Assembly: GCA_026686845.1 (NCBI GenBank)
Contig: JAIVEN010000002.1
Location: 34,675,001 to 34,739,000, forward strand
DNA length: 64,000 nucleotides
From: Adenanthera pavonina
Taxonomy: Eukaryota > Streptophyta > Magnoliopsida > Fabales > Fabaceae
Direction: 5' to 3'
The notes below the pieces were generated by a model, which made no database searches, was not told where the DNA came from, and saw only the letters and a program-made list of their open reading frames with translations. The stretch's first letter is position 1; each line of letters starts with the position of its first letter. The translations under genes were made by a program, and so were the position numbers. Shown one piece after another: positions 1-12,460 of this stretch.

Positions 1-217
1 CAATTATTTCATGTTTTAACATAGAATCAAGGTCTTAAAACATCTTTTCACCAAATTAAAGTCTTTTACTCAAATCAAAACATTTCTAAACATCCTACAT
101 GAATCTTTGCACTGATTTCTCCAGGATTTCTTCATTTGAACCTTTTGTGCACCTTTGATATCTTTATTCTAAACTCTTGAAGGTTGGTTTGGAATCATCA
201 AAACACTTGATTCAACA
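1..217 (-). repeat. 3' LTR of element A (partial)
   Basis: These bases match about 9765-9985 with few differences and end in the same TTCAACA terminus, which is TGTTGAATC on the minus strand. This is the start of the element's 3' LTR; the rest lies outside the window. Confidence 0.92.
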
Positions 218-293
218 ATCTCTCCCTTTTGATGATGACAAAACAACTTACAAACTGGATTAGTACTTGGGTTTGCTTAAACAAGCTCCCCCT
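218..293 (-). other. Polypurine tract and second PPT-like tract of element A
   Basis: On the minus strand AAAAGGGAGAGAT (218-230) directly abuts the 3' LTR, the expected primer for plus-strand DNA synthesis. A second purine run, AGGGGGAGCT (284-293), lies about 55 bp further upstream. The same pair occurs in elements B and C. Confidence 0.75.
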
Positions 294-508
294 CAACATA
301 TGCATTATATTCCAATAGATATAAAATATAGTAGATCAAGTAAAGAGATTAAAAGATTAACAGAAGCAAATCATTGTAGTTAAGGAATTCTTTCATTTCA
401 TCAAACATTGCTTTTACAGATGCAAAATAGTTCGAAAATCATAAATACAAAACACAAACATCAGAATCATAACAAAACACTACAAGAGGACTCAAGTCTA
501 AGTTCTAA

Positions 509-2693
509 TCACTTCTTCTTTGACTTGGTCTTCTTGCTGTAAGTCTTTCCAGATGGCTCAGCAGCAGACTTGCCAGTTTGCTTACTCTCCTCCCCCTTTT
601 TGGCATCATCAGGAAGGTGAACAAAATCAGCCGGAGGAGGGATTTGAGAAACTGGAATAGCTTTGAGGGGCACAGGAGCAAAAGGCAGATATGGACTAAC
701 TGATGGATGAGGCTCAAAAGGCTCAGGGCTTGGATCCTTATCATCAGAGACCTCAAGCAGCTCTTGTACCTTTTGTCTAGAAAGAGCCAATTGAGCCATT
801 TGTTCTTCTGAAAGACCATGTGTAGTGAGAGATGAGGGAGCAGGGTCATCAGAACGAAACATTTCTTCAAGCCTTCTTCTCTGAGCTTGCAAGAGAGCAT
901 TGCAAACAATAGCTTCCAAATCAACAAATGGCACAATGCTTCTTTCTTTACTTTTGGTAACCTCCATGATTGATGAAGTAGAAATGGCTACCACTTGCTC
1001 AGATTCTTGCTGTGACAGGATTGACTCTTGAGCATCTGCAGTAATGGGATCATGAGAGCTTGAATCTCGAGGTCCTTCTTCTTCCATACCATAGTCCAAG
1101 GGAGGACTAGGACTTGGTGTGTTCAGTGTACCAGCAGGCTCAGTACCATCTACAACATCATCATGCTCAGAAGAGGCTAGCTCAAAGGGGCTTGGAGGCT
1201 CAAGGGTTGGAGACTGAGCAGGCTCAGGGAATCCTGGCTGAGGTGGAGCTGATATGGCAGGAATTGCACTCCGAATATCTTCATAGGCATCAGCAACCAC
1301 TTTCATGTTCTTGGCCAACTGGTGAATTTGATCTTGCAAATGAGCACATTTGGCATTTTGCTCATCCCTGATGCTAAGTATGAGTGTAGACAAGCTGTCA
1401 TACAACTCTGATCTTGGTTGGCTTGGCACAAGAGGAGGGAGTAGATGGAATGTGAGTAGGCTTAGATGGAGATGGGATAGGCAGAGAAGGCTGTGGTGCA
1501 GGTCTTGCAGGAGCCTCAGAGGTCCCTTCTTGCTATTGGGAGACACCTTCAACAAATAAGAGATCTTCAGATTTTTCGGCTCCCTTCCCAATCTATCTTC
1601 CTTCATTTCTCTCAATTCCCATTCTTTGAAGTTCCTCTTCTTTGAAAATCTCAGTGGGCTTCACTTTCCCCTTCTCAAGGTGCTGAAATCTAGCATATTG
1701 TAGAATTTTGGAAATGATTGCTGCATAGAGGAGTGTGGAGTCTTTCCTTTGATCCCTTGCCTTGATCATGCATTGGAGTATGATATGTCTCATGTTAATG
1801 AGCTTTCCACGCATGATTGCTGCCATCACATGTGCCTCTGCCCTTGTGATCAGATTGAAGCTACCTCCTTTGTTGAAAATGATCCTAGACACTATGTAGT
1901 GTAGGATCCTCACTTGAGCACTGAGGTTTGTGGGCTTTAGAAGGTTTATGGTTGGCCTGTTTTCCTTTCTTCTAAATAATGTGTTCAGAATTGTACTCTC
2001 CTTGTAGTTCAGAAAGGGGCCACCTTCTTCATTAGCAGTATCTGTCTCATCCATGTATCCAGAGGTAGTGATGTCAATCTTGAGGCTATCTTGCCCTGGG
2101 ATTTCCAACACTTCATTAAAAGTCTCATCAGTGAGCCAGATGGTCCTTGATCTCAGATTGACCTCCCATTTCTTCTTCTTGCTGTTATACTTTAGGGAGG
2201 CATACCATGCCTTTACCACTTCATCATCATACCTCTCCAATATCTCTAACAGATTCTTATATCTCAACATCCATATTCTAGCATCAAAATTATTTGAGAC
2301 TAAGAAATCTTCCAAGTTCACACAATGAGGCTTGATTACCTTTTTATTGGCAAACTTGATCAAGTATTCCTCCTGAATCTGAGGAGTGCTCCATAATGGC
2401 AGTGTAGTGAGTTGGTATTCTTCGGATTCAGTACTGGAGGAGGAAGTAGAAGCAACAACATCAGTAGTAGGAGCAGGGACTGAAGGCTCTGTTTTCTTCG
2501 AAGAAGAGGGTCCAGCTTTCTTTTATTCAGCCTTTAGTGTAGTTTTCTGTCATTTGGAGGGAGTTGCCTTGCTTGATTCGGCTTTTCTCTTCGGTTTTTC
2601 ACCCTCCTTTGAGGCATATCAGGATTTTACCGTCCCCTTTGGTCGTGCCTCTCCTTTTCCAGCTTCAGGATTCTTTACTCTTGCTATTTCCAT
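509..2693 (-). pseudogene. Sirevirus ORF3 (envelope-like / 'putative plant transposon protein'), element A, broken
   Basis: This is the third ORF, lying between pol and the 3' LTR. Product function is unknown; in SIRE elements this position is often called envelope-like, but I see no signal peptide or clear membrane span. The start region reads MEIARVK, against MARVK in copies B and C. A lysine-rich, Ser/Pro-rich N-terminus is followed by the conserved central domain (KVIKPHCVN near 2330; RSRTIWL.DETFNEVLEIPGQD near 2100), then a Pro/Ser-rich region and a basic tail ending SKKTKSKKK. Breaks: several in-frame stops at about 2500-2650, where C and B have sense codons, a stop near 1540, and a frame change near 1420 separating the central domain from the C-terminal half. 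The longest surviving pieces are 1593-2363 and 509-1615, in different frames. Confidence 0.8.
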
Positions 2694-3689
2694 GGATGAA
2701 TGTTTCAGAATGAAGCAGACATTGGGTTTATAGGATGTGAAAAGATGTTTAAATGGTGGGAAATGAAGATTTATGTTCAGAATTAAAGAGCATTGAAGAG
2801 AGAATTTGAATAGACTCAGAGAAGAAAAGAGTAGGGTTGCGTCTGTTCAGTGGAAAACCGTCAGTTTTAATGTAAGTAAACCGCCTAACAGATGAATTTT
2901 GAGGGGTCAAAATTCGACTTCGAGTAGTTAAAAGTTAAATCGTTCAGCAAAGCTTACTGACAGATGAAATTTCTTCCGAAAGTTCATCTGACAGTGGCTT
3001 GGTTTAAGCAACACAAGGTGAATAGACGAACTTTGTTCCAACAAAGTTTGAATTTTGAAGAGTAAACACCAAGTAGCAATCAAGTCAACAAACAACAAAT
3101 GAATTAAGCAAATGAAACTTCATCTTTCAAAGATTAAACATGAAGAGCATGTTTCAACAGACAAATTTTAAATCAAAAATTCAAATTTCTTTATTTTGTA
3201 AAGGTTTTCCAACATTCGTATGTCAAGAAATAATCATTTGTATAATCATTATGTTAGACAAACATAACTTTGAAACTTTTATTCTTGAAAATTCGAACTT
3301 TCAAGGTCCAATAGATGAATTTTGAGGGATCACCGAGAATTGTTCCAATGATTAACAAGCTGAAGTTTGTCTGTTGGGCATCTAAATTCTAATGTTGACC
3401 ATGCTGACTTGTTCAGAAACACACTTTATCAAAGAAATTCATCTAACACACAACTAAGATATGAATTTCAACTTTAAAAACTTACAGAATGGATCCAGAA
3501 ACTCAGAATTTTTTGCCATTTTCTTCACTTTTTGATTGTTCCATTCTGGTGTGCTCCATTTTTCAGATTTATTGCCATTGAATCTCATGAGGAGCATCTG
3601 CAACTTAAATTAAATTCACTCCGATGCTAAAGTTAGAATTAATTTAATGTTGGAAAATCTAAAAACAGAATTGCACACGGATTTACTTA
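2694..3689 (-). other. Pol-ORF3 non-coding spacer of element A
   Basis: About 1 kb without a supported gene. On the minus strand it opens with an intron-like GTAAGTAAAT...TTGCAG segment (3598-3690), then becomes rich in short motifs such as AATTCGAA, GACGAATTT and TTCGTCTG, the same vocabulary as the LTRs. The matching spacers are 18569-19462 in B and 36695-37664 in C. Confidence 0.7.
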
Positions 3690-6600
3690 CTATTCAATGG
3701 GATTTACCATACCCAATTCTCTCCTGATTTTGCAATGTCTATCTTTTGATAGAGGCTTTGTCAAGATATCGGCAACTTGATCCTCTGTTGGGATGTATTC
3801 TAGTCTAATTTCTCCTTTCAAAACATGATCCCTTATGAAGTGGTGCTTAACTTCAAAATGTTTTGTCCTTGAATGCATGATAGGATTTTTGGTGATGTTT
3901 ATTACACTTTGATTATCACACATTATTGGTATTTCTTTCATCTTAACCTCAAGATCTTCAAGCTGCTGTTTTATCCAAATGATTTGGGCACAACAGCTTC
4001 CAGCTGCAACATATTCAGCTTCTGCCGTGGATAAGGCCACACTGTTTTGCTTCTTGTTAAACTATGAAACCAAGGATCCTCCAAGAAACTGACATGTTCC
4101 ACTTGTGCTTTTTCTGTCAGTTTTGGATCCTGCAAAGTCAGCATCAGTGTATCCTTTGAGATCTTCTCCATTGCCCTTTGGATACCAAAGACCCATCTGT
4201 GATGTTCCAATGAGATATATGAAGATACGTTTCACAGCAGTTGCATGGGTTTCCTTGGGACATGACTGGAACCTTGCACGCATATAGAAACTAAACATAA
4301 TGTCAGGTCTGCTGGCAGTTAGGTATAGTAGAGATCCAATCATTCTTCTATACTGGGTTATGTCAAACATTTTCCCTTTTTCATATATATCTAGTTTGGT
4401 TGTAGTAGCCATAGGTGTTCCCATTGGCTTGGCATTTTCCATCCCAAACTTCTTTAACAGTTCTTTCAGATACTTGGATTGATTGAGAAAAATACCATCA
4501 TCACACTGCTTGATTTGCAATCCAAGAAAAAAGTTGAGTTCACCCATCATGGACATTTCGAATTCTCCCTGCATTAACTCAGAAAAATTCTTGCAAAGAG
4601 ATTCATTAGTAGCACCAAATATAATATCATCAACATAGATTTGAACAATAAGTAAATCTTTATTTTCTTTCTTAGTGAATAAAGTTGTATCTACTTTTCC
4701 TCTGTTGAACCCTTTTTCAATTAGAAAATTACTTAATCTTTCATACCATGCTCTAAAGGCTTATTTTAAACCATAAAGAGCTTTCTTCAGTTTATAAACA
4801 TGGTTTGGTTTTGAAGAGTCCTCAAAACCTAGAGGTTGATCTACATAGACCTTTTCCATGATACATCCATTTAGAAAAGCACTCTTCACATCCATTTGAT
4901 ATAACAAAATATTTTTCATGCATGCATATGCTAACAGAATTCTGATTGCTTCTAATCTAGCCACTGGAGCAAAGGTTTCTTCAAAATCAATACTTTCTTC
5001 TTGATTATATCCTTTAGCAACCAGTCTAGCTTTATTTCTGATTATTGATCCTAAATTCATCAAGTTTATTTCTAAAAACCCATTTGGTGCCAATGACAGG
5101 ATGATTTTTTGGTCTGGGCACTAAGTCCCAAACTTGATTTCTTTTAAACTGATTTAATTCATCTTGCATAGCCAAAATCCAGTATTCATCAGTTAAGGCT
5201 TCCTCAGTGCATTTAGGTTCAATTTGTGAGATGAAAGCACAATTAATCATTTGATCCCTTAACTGTTTTCTGGTTTTAACTTTCTCTTGAACATTTCCTA
5301 TCACTTGATCAATAGGATGATTCCTTTGATATCTCCAAGCTCTAGGGAGTTCTTGAGACATTTCTTCATTATTTTCATCTTCAAAATCTCTCTCCTGAAT
5401 ATCTTCCTTTATGTTAATAGATTCAGATATTTTTGGAGATTCAATTTTACCTTCATCAGAGATATCTAACTTTTTAAAGTTTGAGACAAGATCATCCTCA
5501 TCAGTAGCATGTTTGGAAGCAGTTTCATTTTCAATAAATACTACATGCACAGATTCTTCTACCAATTTAGACTTTTTATTAAAAACTTTATATGCCTTAC
5601 TTCTACTAGAATCGCCCAGAAAAATACCTTCATTAGATTTGGCATCAAACTTACCCAAATTTTCCTTTCCATTCTTGTGAATGAAGCACTTGCATCCGAA
5701 CATATGGAGATATGAGAGATTTGGCTTTCTTCCTTTGTACAGCTCATAAGGAGTCTTCCCAAGGATTGGTCTGATGTAGGCTCTTTTTATGATGTAGCTT
5801 GCTATATTCACTGCATCAGCCCAAAATACTTGAGAGAGTTCCTTTTCATTCAGCATAGCTCTAGCCATCTCTCCAATTGTTCTATTCTTCTTTTCTACTA
5901 CTCCATTCTATTGAGGAGTTCTTGGAGCTGAGAAGTTGTGATCAATTTCATGCTCATTACAATACTCCAGAAAGTATGAGTTCTCAAACTCTCCTCCATG
6001 ATCTGACCTGATAGACACAATGAAAATACCCTTCTCATTTTGCACTTTCTTGGCTAAGGTTACAAATGCATCAAAGGTATCACTTTTAGAGGAAAGAAAC
6101 AATGTCCATGTAAATATAGAGTAATCATCCACAATTACAAGCACATATAGATTTCCACCAATGCTTTTTACCCTAGATGGACCAATTAAATCCATATGCA
6201 GTAGTTCTAGTGGTCTAGTTGTGGTGACTACGTTTTTGGGTTTAAAAGAAGATTTAGTTTGTTTTCCTCTTAGGCATGCATCACATTCTTTGTCTTTTTC
6301 AAAAGTGATTTTTGGTAGGCCAGTGACTAACTCATTTTTAACCAGTTTTGAAAGCTTATTCATGTTAACATGAGCTAATCTTCTATGCCACAACCAACTA
6401 TCATTATCCTGACTAATCAAGCAGACAGAATCTAAGGAAGGAAGTTCATCAAGATCAATAGTATAGCAGTTACCATCCCTTTAAGCTTTGAGGATTTTTT
6501 TGTAATCACTTTTTCTGATGACCAGGCAGAATTTTGAGTCAAACAGTACCCAGTTTCCTTTGTCACATGTCTGGCTCACACTTAGCAAATTGTAGTTGAG

Positions 6601-6819
6601 GCCAATCACAAATAGCACCTCTTCAATGGATGTTTCAAGATTCTTGCCCACAATGCCAATGCCAACTATTCTGCCATATTGATCACCTCCAAAGGTCACC
6701 TTTCCTCCTTTCTTGCCTCTAAGGGTGATGAACTTCTCCTTGTCACTAGTCATGTGACTTTAGCAGGCACCGTCCATACACCATTTATTACTTTTTCTAG
6801 CTTTGAGACATACCTGCAA
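3690..6819 (-). pseudogene. Pol polyprotein pseudogene, element A
   Basis: Same domain order as intact pol in element B: protease (about 6750), integrase with zinc-binding and DDE regions (6420-5870), RT (5300-4570), RNase H (4570-3690, ending GMVNPIE). It is broken into at least six pieces by frameshifts and stops: around the protease/integrase boundary (6480, stop within the lysine-rich stretch), at 5908-5910 in the integrase catalytic core, at 5032-5093 between integrase and RT, at 4761 in RT (stop at the conserved GLKQAPRAWY region), and around 4060 in RNase H. Residues flanking the breaks still match B closely, so decay followed insertion. Confidence 0.88.
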
Positions 6820-6827
6820 AACAAAGT

Positions 6828-8625
6828 TCATATTTTCTTTTTAGGTACCCAAATTTGCTTGGGTCCTTTTCTGTCAGTAGTCTTTTCCCTAGATACAGAT
6901 GTACCTTTGAGAATCCATTTAACCTTCCTGTCAAGTCCATTTTTCTTTAAAGCACATGAACTAGAAATGTGTCCCTTCTTGTTACATAAGTGACAGGTAG
7001 TAAAGGGACTGTTAGATTGAGAAGCAGGAAGAAAATAATGCAGATAATATTTTTGTTTTGCATATCTTGGTTGATTATATGATTCAATGTGATGTGATAT
7101 ATGATCTTTCTTACTATCGCTATTTGCATGCACAGAATGTCTCATGTACACATTCTGATTTTTCTTTCTAATCTTTTCTTTTACACTACAAGGATCATAG
7201 CCAAGTCCAGCCTTTCCTTGTGATATTCTTTGGCTTCCCATTAAAGCAAACAACATATCTTTACCTCTAGTAAGCCTAGACATGCTTTTCACTAGATATT
7301 CACTGGTTTGCTTTAGTTCAATGCATGACTTACGGCAAACAGATTCAGCAATAGGTAGAGAAAAAATTTCAGAGATGTTGCATCAAGATTCTAGTTTGTT
7401 AATCTTTTTCTTAGCTTATTTCAATTCTTTAGCAACCTTAACAAACTCATCATGCAGCTCATGAAATGCATCCAGTAATTCAGAATAGGAAGGTTCAGAT
7501 TCATATACCTTATCTTCTTGATCACTCTTGCATGGGATTTCATCTTCTTCAGAGGCAAGTGCCATGAGACAGATGTTGGCAATTTCATCTTCATCATCTT
7601 CTTATTCATCTGAGCTGTTGCCCCATATTGATGAGATGTAAGCTCTTTTCTTCTTACCTTTGTCTGCAACTTTATTTTCTTTTTCTTGCTTCTTGAGGAA
7701 TTGTCGACAATCTCATTTGATATGTCCCTACTTTTTGCATTCATAGCAAGTGATAGGCTCTTTTGTTTCCCTTTTACTATCTCCAGCTACTCCTTTCTTG
7801 AAGATTTTCTTGTTTCTCTTTTTGCTGTAGAATCTTCCAAACTTTTTGACCATCATAGCCAGAGTTTCTTCATCTAGCTCATCTCCATCGTCAGATTCTT
7901 CTTCTTTTTCCTCAGCAGCTTTTAGAGCAAGACCTTTCTTCTTTCTGTCTTGTCCAGCCTCCTTGAGAGCCTTCATTTTTCCTTCATACTCCTCGAGGCT
8001 GCTAAAAAGAGCTATGATAGAGGCCATTGATTCTCCTCGGGCTTCCATTATTGCTGTTACTTTGGGTTGCCATTCCAGAGGGAGAGCTCTGAAGATCTTT
8101 CTTACTTTTTCTGTTTGAGTATACTCCTTTCCCAAGCTCTTTAGTTGATTCACAATGAGGGTGAATCTCTTTTGTAGCTCTTTTACATTCTCTCCTTCAT
8201 CCATTCTGAAGCTTTCATATTCTCCTATGCATGTATTCAGTTTATTTTCCCTGACTCCAGTTGTTCCTTCATGAGCAATTTGCAATGTGTCCTTCAATTC
8301 CTTGGCAGTGGAGTATTGTGAGACCCTGTAGAATTCGTCTTGATTCAAAGCACTGACTAAACAGTGTTTTGCCTTGAAGTTCAGCAAGACTCTTCTTCTA
8401 TCTTCCTCATTTCTCAGCTTCTGGCTTCTCTTTGTACTTCCCGTCATCTTCCAAAGCCATTGGGACAAAATATCCCTTCTGAATGACTAAGCAGATGTCC
8501 AGATCAATTGACTGGAGATAGATTTGCATCCTCATCTTTCAGTAACCATAGTGTTCTCCACTGAAGCCAGGTGGTATATTTGTGTTATTTCCTTCTGGTA
8601 ATATTCTTTCTCCAAAGCTAACCAT
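6828..8625 (-). pseudogene. Gag pseudogene, element A
   Basis: Start chosen at the ATG at 8623-8625 (minus), matching the MAGFGES start of B; here it reads MVSFGE. The capsid-like N-terminal region (UBN2/DUF4219-type) is recognisable from RRRVLLNFKAKHCLVSALNQ through the EYESFRM motif and LPLEWQPKVTAI. The first zinc knuckle begins CYECKK at about 7730, where a stop interrupts it; the second (CHLCNKKGHISSSC) lies near 6980. Frameshifts separate 7728-8468, 7421-7744 and 6828-7292. The frame ends in TGA at 6828-6830, just before the conserved TTTTGCAG of the gag-pol junction. Confidence 0.87.
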
Positions 8626-8665
8626 TTTAATTCCCGGACTGTGAATTCCTTTGATTGGGAATCCA

Positions 8666-8678
8666 GGCTCTGATACCA
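8666..8678 (-). other. Primer-binding site of element A
   Basis: Minus strand TGGTATCAGAGCC, complementary to the 3' end of plant initiator Met-tRNA, two bases after the 5' LTR end. Confidence 0.9.
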
Positions 8679-8680
8679 CT

Positions 8681-9985
8681 TGTTAGATAAGCTGACTTTC
8701 TAAGAGGGGGGTGAATTGGGAAGCTTAAAAATTTTTGGCAAAATATTAAGAAAGTGAAGAAAGCAAAATATAGATGGTCAAACAAAGTATAGGAGAATAA
8801 ACTTTAAAAGTTGCAGTAAAGAGAAGAAAACTCAGATATTTATCCTGGTTCGGTCTCTCCACTTGACCTATGTCCAGTCCCCAAGTTACCACTTGAGATT
8901 TTCCACTATTCTGCAAGAATTCAGTGGGCTTCTTGCAAATGCCTCAATACAAAGATGATGCTCTATTTCTAGAGCTCACTCATACACTCTATACACTCTG
9001 AAATTCGAATTTTAGTTGGTCAACAGATAAATTTCGTAGAAACCGAAGGCTAAAGACTTCAACGTTGAATGCTCAAAGTTCGTCTGTCATGAAGTGAAGT
9101 TCAAATTTCGATGTTTGGAAAATGTTTCTATGTTGTGACATACAAATTTTCAGGTAGAAAGTTTTTCTGTTAAGTGTGAACAGTATTTTCAATTTGCTAC
9201 AACGCTTTTGAAATTTGAATTTTGGAACCTCAAAATTCATCTGTCCGTAGCTGATTTATAAGGCACAGTAGTTCATATGATTAAAAATTCAAATTTTCAA
9301 AGGGCAAAGTTCGTCTGTTAGAGAGATCTCTTTTCAAACTTACTTCAAAATCTGAATTTATAAATACTGTCATTCGTATGTCAACATATCATTATAACAG
9401 ACTCACAAGCTTAGTTTCTGAAATTCAAATTTTCATATTAAAAGTTCGTCTGTCAGTGAGCAATGTTGAAATCCAATCCAGACTTGGTTTCAGATGAACT
9501 TTGACATAATTTCAGACAAATTTCTTTTGTTTTCATAAGTTACATTTTGTCTGAAATTCGAATTTTTAAAACCCATAGTTCATCTGTTACTGAAAGCTCC
9601 TTTCAGACACTTATCAAAATTCACATTTTCTCAAGTCAAAATTCATCTGTCAGAGAAGCTTCTCTTCAGACTTGTTCAGTTTCAATATGAAATTCGAATT
9701 TCCAAAGCCAAAGTTCGAATTTCCAAGATGACAGATCTTTCAAACTTTGTCTGTTGGTGGGTGTTTTTCAATTATTCCATATTTTAACATAGAATCAAGG
9801 TTTTAAAACATCTTTTCACCAAATCAAAGTCTTTTACTCAAATCAAAACATTTCTAAACATCCTACATGAATCTTTGCACTGATTTCTCCAGGATTTCTT
9901 CATTTGAACCTTTTGTGCAACTTTGATATCTTTATTCCAAACTCTTGAAGGTTGGTTTGGAATCATCAAAACACTTGATTCAACA
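8681..9985 (-). repeat. 5' LTR of element A (1305 bp, internally deleted)
   Basis: Minus strand TGTTGAATC...TAACA. Compared with the 1.72-kb LTRs of B and C it lacks about 400 bp between the AGAGCTCACTCATACACTC stretch (about 8980) and the AAATTCGAATTTTAGTTGG stretch (about 9000). The missing part holds the TATAAATA box and AACGG cluster in B and C. The rest is rich in TTCGAATTT and TTCGTCTGTC motifs. Confidence 0.9.
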
Positions 9986-12460
9986 TTAAAGACTATAGGG
10001 AGGAGGAAAAACACAAAGCAACCCATGACAAACTCAAATATGAATATGATAACATAAATTTAAATGAAAAGAAGGAGAAGAAGCAATGGAAGAAGGAGTC
10101 AAAGGCTGGCTAGAAAAAATTAAAAGCCAAACTAGTTCATCCAAATCAAAAGGAATGACAACAAAAGGTTCAACTTCAATGTTAGTTGCCAATATTGAGG
10201 AAGTAGAAGTTGACTGAAATGCGATAGAGGAAGACATTAAATGATATAAATCCAATGGTGCACTTGAGTCTCACAGTTTTAATTAGTGCATTTTATCCTT
10301 TTCAATAGCTTATAATTGGCATGGCTATTGTATTTATCTTGATAGAGTAGGTTTGAGGCATGATTCACTAGGGGGCTTAAGCAAATTTGAGAGCATAGCA
10401 TAAAGCTTAGAAAGGACACTGAATATGGAAATCATGCTGTCAAGACCAAAGTTATATGGCAAAGCATATGTGGCCCAATAAATAAAACAAGAATGATCCA
10501 TGAGCTACATAAATTGGAGCCCATTTATTTGAGCCAAGTTCCAGCTAGCCCATATAGAGCTAAGAGGCATATTCTTGATATCTTCCTTACAAGATCCAAG
10601 TCCAAGCCCAAAAGAGTCTATTTGGTAGAGTGTGACAACCCTCATCTAATCATTTCGGACATGAATATGACTTATGCAAGGGGCCAGGATTAGAGAAGCA
10701 TGCAAGAAACAAAACACAAAGGAAAAAAGAAGATAGAAGCACTCCATACCACAGTAGGTTCCCTTCACACCATGACAAGAGCATGAAATGGGGCCAATGG
10801 ACTCAAGACAAAATGCAATAATGCTGCGACACTATAACCCTTAGTCATGACGTTAGTTGGAAAATTTAGATAAATCAGAGGTGAACCAGCTTGACAAAAC
10901 AGAGGGAGATTAAGGATTTGAAGAGAGTTATGCTAAGGCTCAATTTCTGAAGATAGAAGACGAAGTTTTTATGCCTTGGGAAGCTTGAATCAACAAGGTA
11001 TAATGGTTTTTTCATATTCTCCTTCATTCTTTGTTTCTGATAAGATATTCTCCTTCATTCTCACAAATTGTTTTTGGGTATTTTAAGGTGGTGATTTTGA
11101 TTTATGAGATTGGATGAGTTTCTATCGATTAGATTATGTTTAAATGCCTCAATGAAGTATTGTTGGATATCTACAAGCTTTGGGTTATAGATTTTGGGTG
11201 CTTATGTTGTTGATTCTCCAAACCCTAACCTCTAAATTTGGGATTTCTTATAGTATGTGAAATGTATGATCTCATGTTTTGTTTTAGGAGTTAATTTGAG
11301 TATATTGATAAGTGGGTATGTGGTCAGTATCCTAGTTTCAATGGGTTTTATATGTAAGATGTTAGTTTGAGCTCTAGCGGAGATTATGACATGTTATAAT
11401 ATGTGTGTGTGATGAATCTTGTAGGGTGTGCCTTGCTTTGTAGAAGTAATTATGCTCCAAGAAGTTGCTTAGAAGCAGTAAACTCTTTGGTAAGTGGTAC
11501 TTTGATATATTAAGGATTTGTTGAATAGGATATGTAAAGGTTTTGATGCTTGAATATGATTGTTTTAAGGTCTTTGAAGTTGTATTGAGCTAGTATGATG
11601 AGTAAAGCAATGGGAATTGATTTGGAATGCCTTTTCCCTTATGTGTTATAGTTGGTGACCTAGCGGCCTACCATGTTATCGTGTGCAAACCGGAGATAAT
11701 CAGGTGTATAGTCTTATCATGATATGTCCCTAGCATGATAAGTGAGGATATGATAATCTCTTTCCTATTTCCTCATTTATGACCTATAAGAAAGTATGTG
11801 TTGTTGATTAACATGCAACTTATATTGCATCCCCAGTCATATAGGATATCAATAAGTATGCTAACATGATGACACTGATGATGAGATATATTTGTGTGCA
11901 TGATAATGATAAGGATAATGATATTGACTTATGTGTATCGCATGATGACATGTTAGCATAGCATTTAAGCATTGTCACTACATTATGTATATGGGAACAT
12001 TGGGAACATTATTGGTTGGGTAATGATGCCACATGGTATACCGATCCACTGGTGGGACACGTAAGGCCTCATGTTCAAGTGATGGTATTTGATATGTCAT
12101 TGCCACTAAATCATCATCCTTTAGCCGAGAAGATCTAGGGATAATGGATTGAGAATGCACCTTCTCTAAATCGCCACCAATTTGAGTGGTCCAGGAAAAG
12201 GGGAACCATGACCTATTCATTAGTGGAATGACCTTTGGCCGAGATATGACTAGTGGTAGTGTCATACCTTATTTTCTTACATTATTTCCCATGTATGATA
12301 GGATATATGATGCTAAGTGAGATAATTTAGAAGCTTGAATTATTAGAAGATTGAGTGAGAAAAATTTAAATTTCACAAACATTTCACATATAATCACATA
12401 ATACCATATTGTCAAGTAAAAATTTTGATAGAGTTTTCCTTTAGAAAATGGACTTCCCAA
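9986..12460. other. Intergenic repeat-derived DNA without a supported gene
   Basis: No ORF here has recognisable protein similarity. A TGTGACAACCC at about 10629 resembles the start of gypsy-type LTRs, and text at 11640-12260 resembles LTR internal sequence, but I cannot find a matching partner LTR, primer site or target duplication. A minus-strand Sirevirus (A) ends at 9985. Confidence 0.4.

Larger units (their letters stand above)
1..9985 (-). mobile_element. Sirevirus-type Ty1/copia element A, 3' end cut by window edge, decayed
   Basis: Read on the minus strand the order is 5' LTR (8681-9985), Met-tRNA primer site, gag, pol, ORF3, polypurine tract, then 217 bp of the 3' LTR before the window ends. 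The order protease-integrase-RT-RNase H makes it Ty1/copia. The extra ORF after pol, large size and GGGAGA-type polypurine tract place it in the Sirevirus (SIRE/Maximus) lineage. All three coding regions carry stops and frameshifts, so it cannot be autonomous. The right flank starts TTAAA at 9986; the left flank is outside the window, so a target duplication cannot be confirmed. It shares its layout and much sequence with elements B and C. Confidence 0.93.

Noticed and set aside
1114..1559. Plus-strand ORFs antisense to ORF3 of element A
   Set aside because: They are shadows of the minus-strand ORF3 and have no independent features. The same holds for other antisense ORFs over gag, pol and ORF3.
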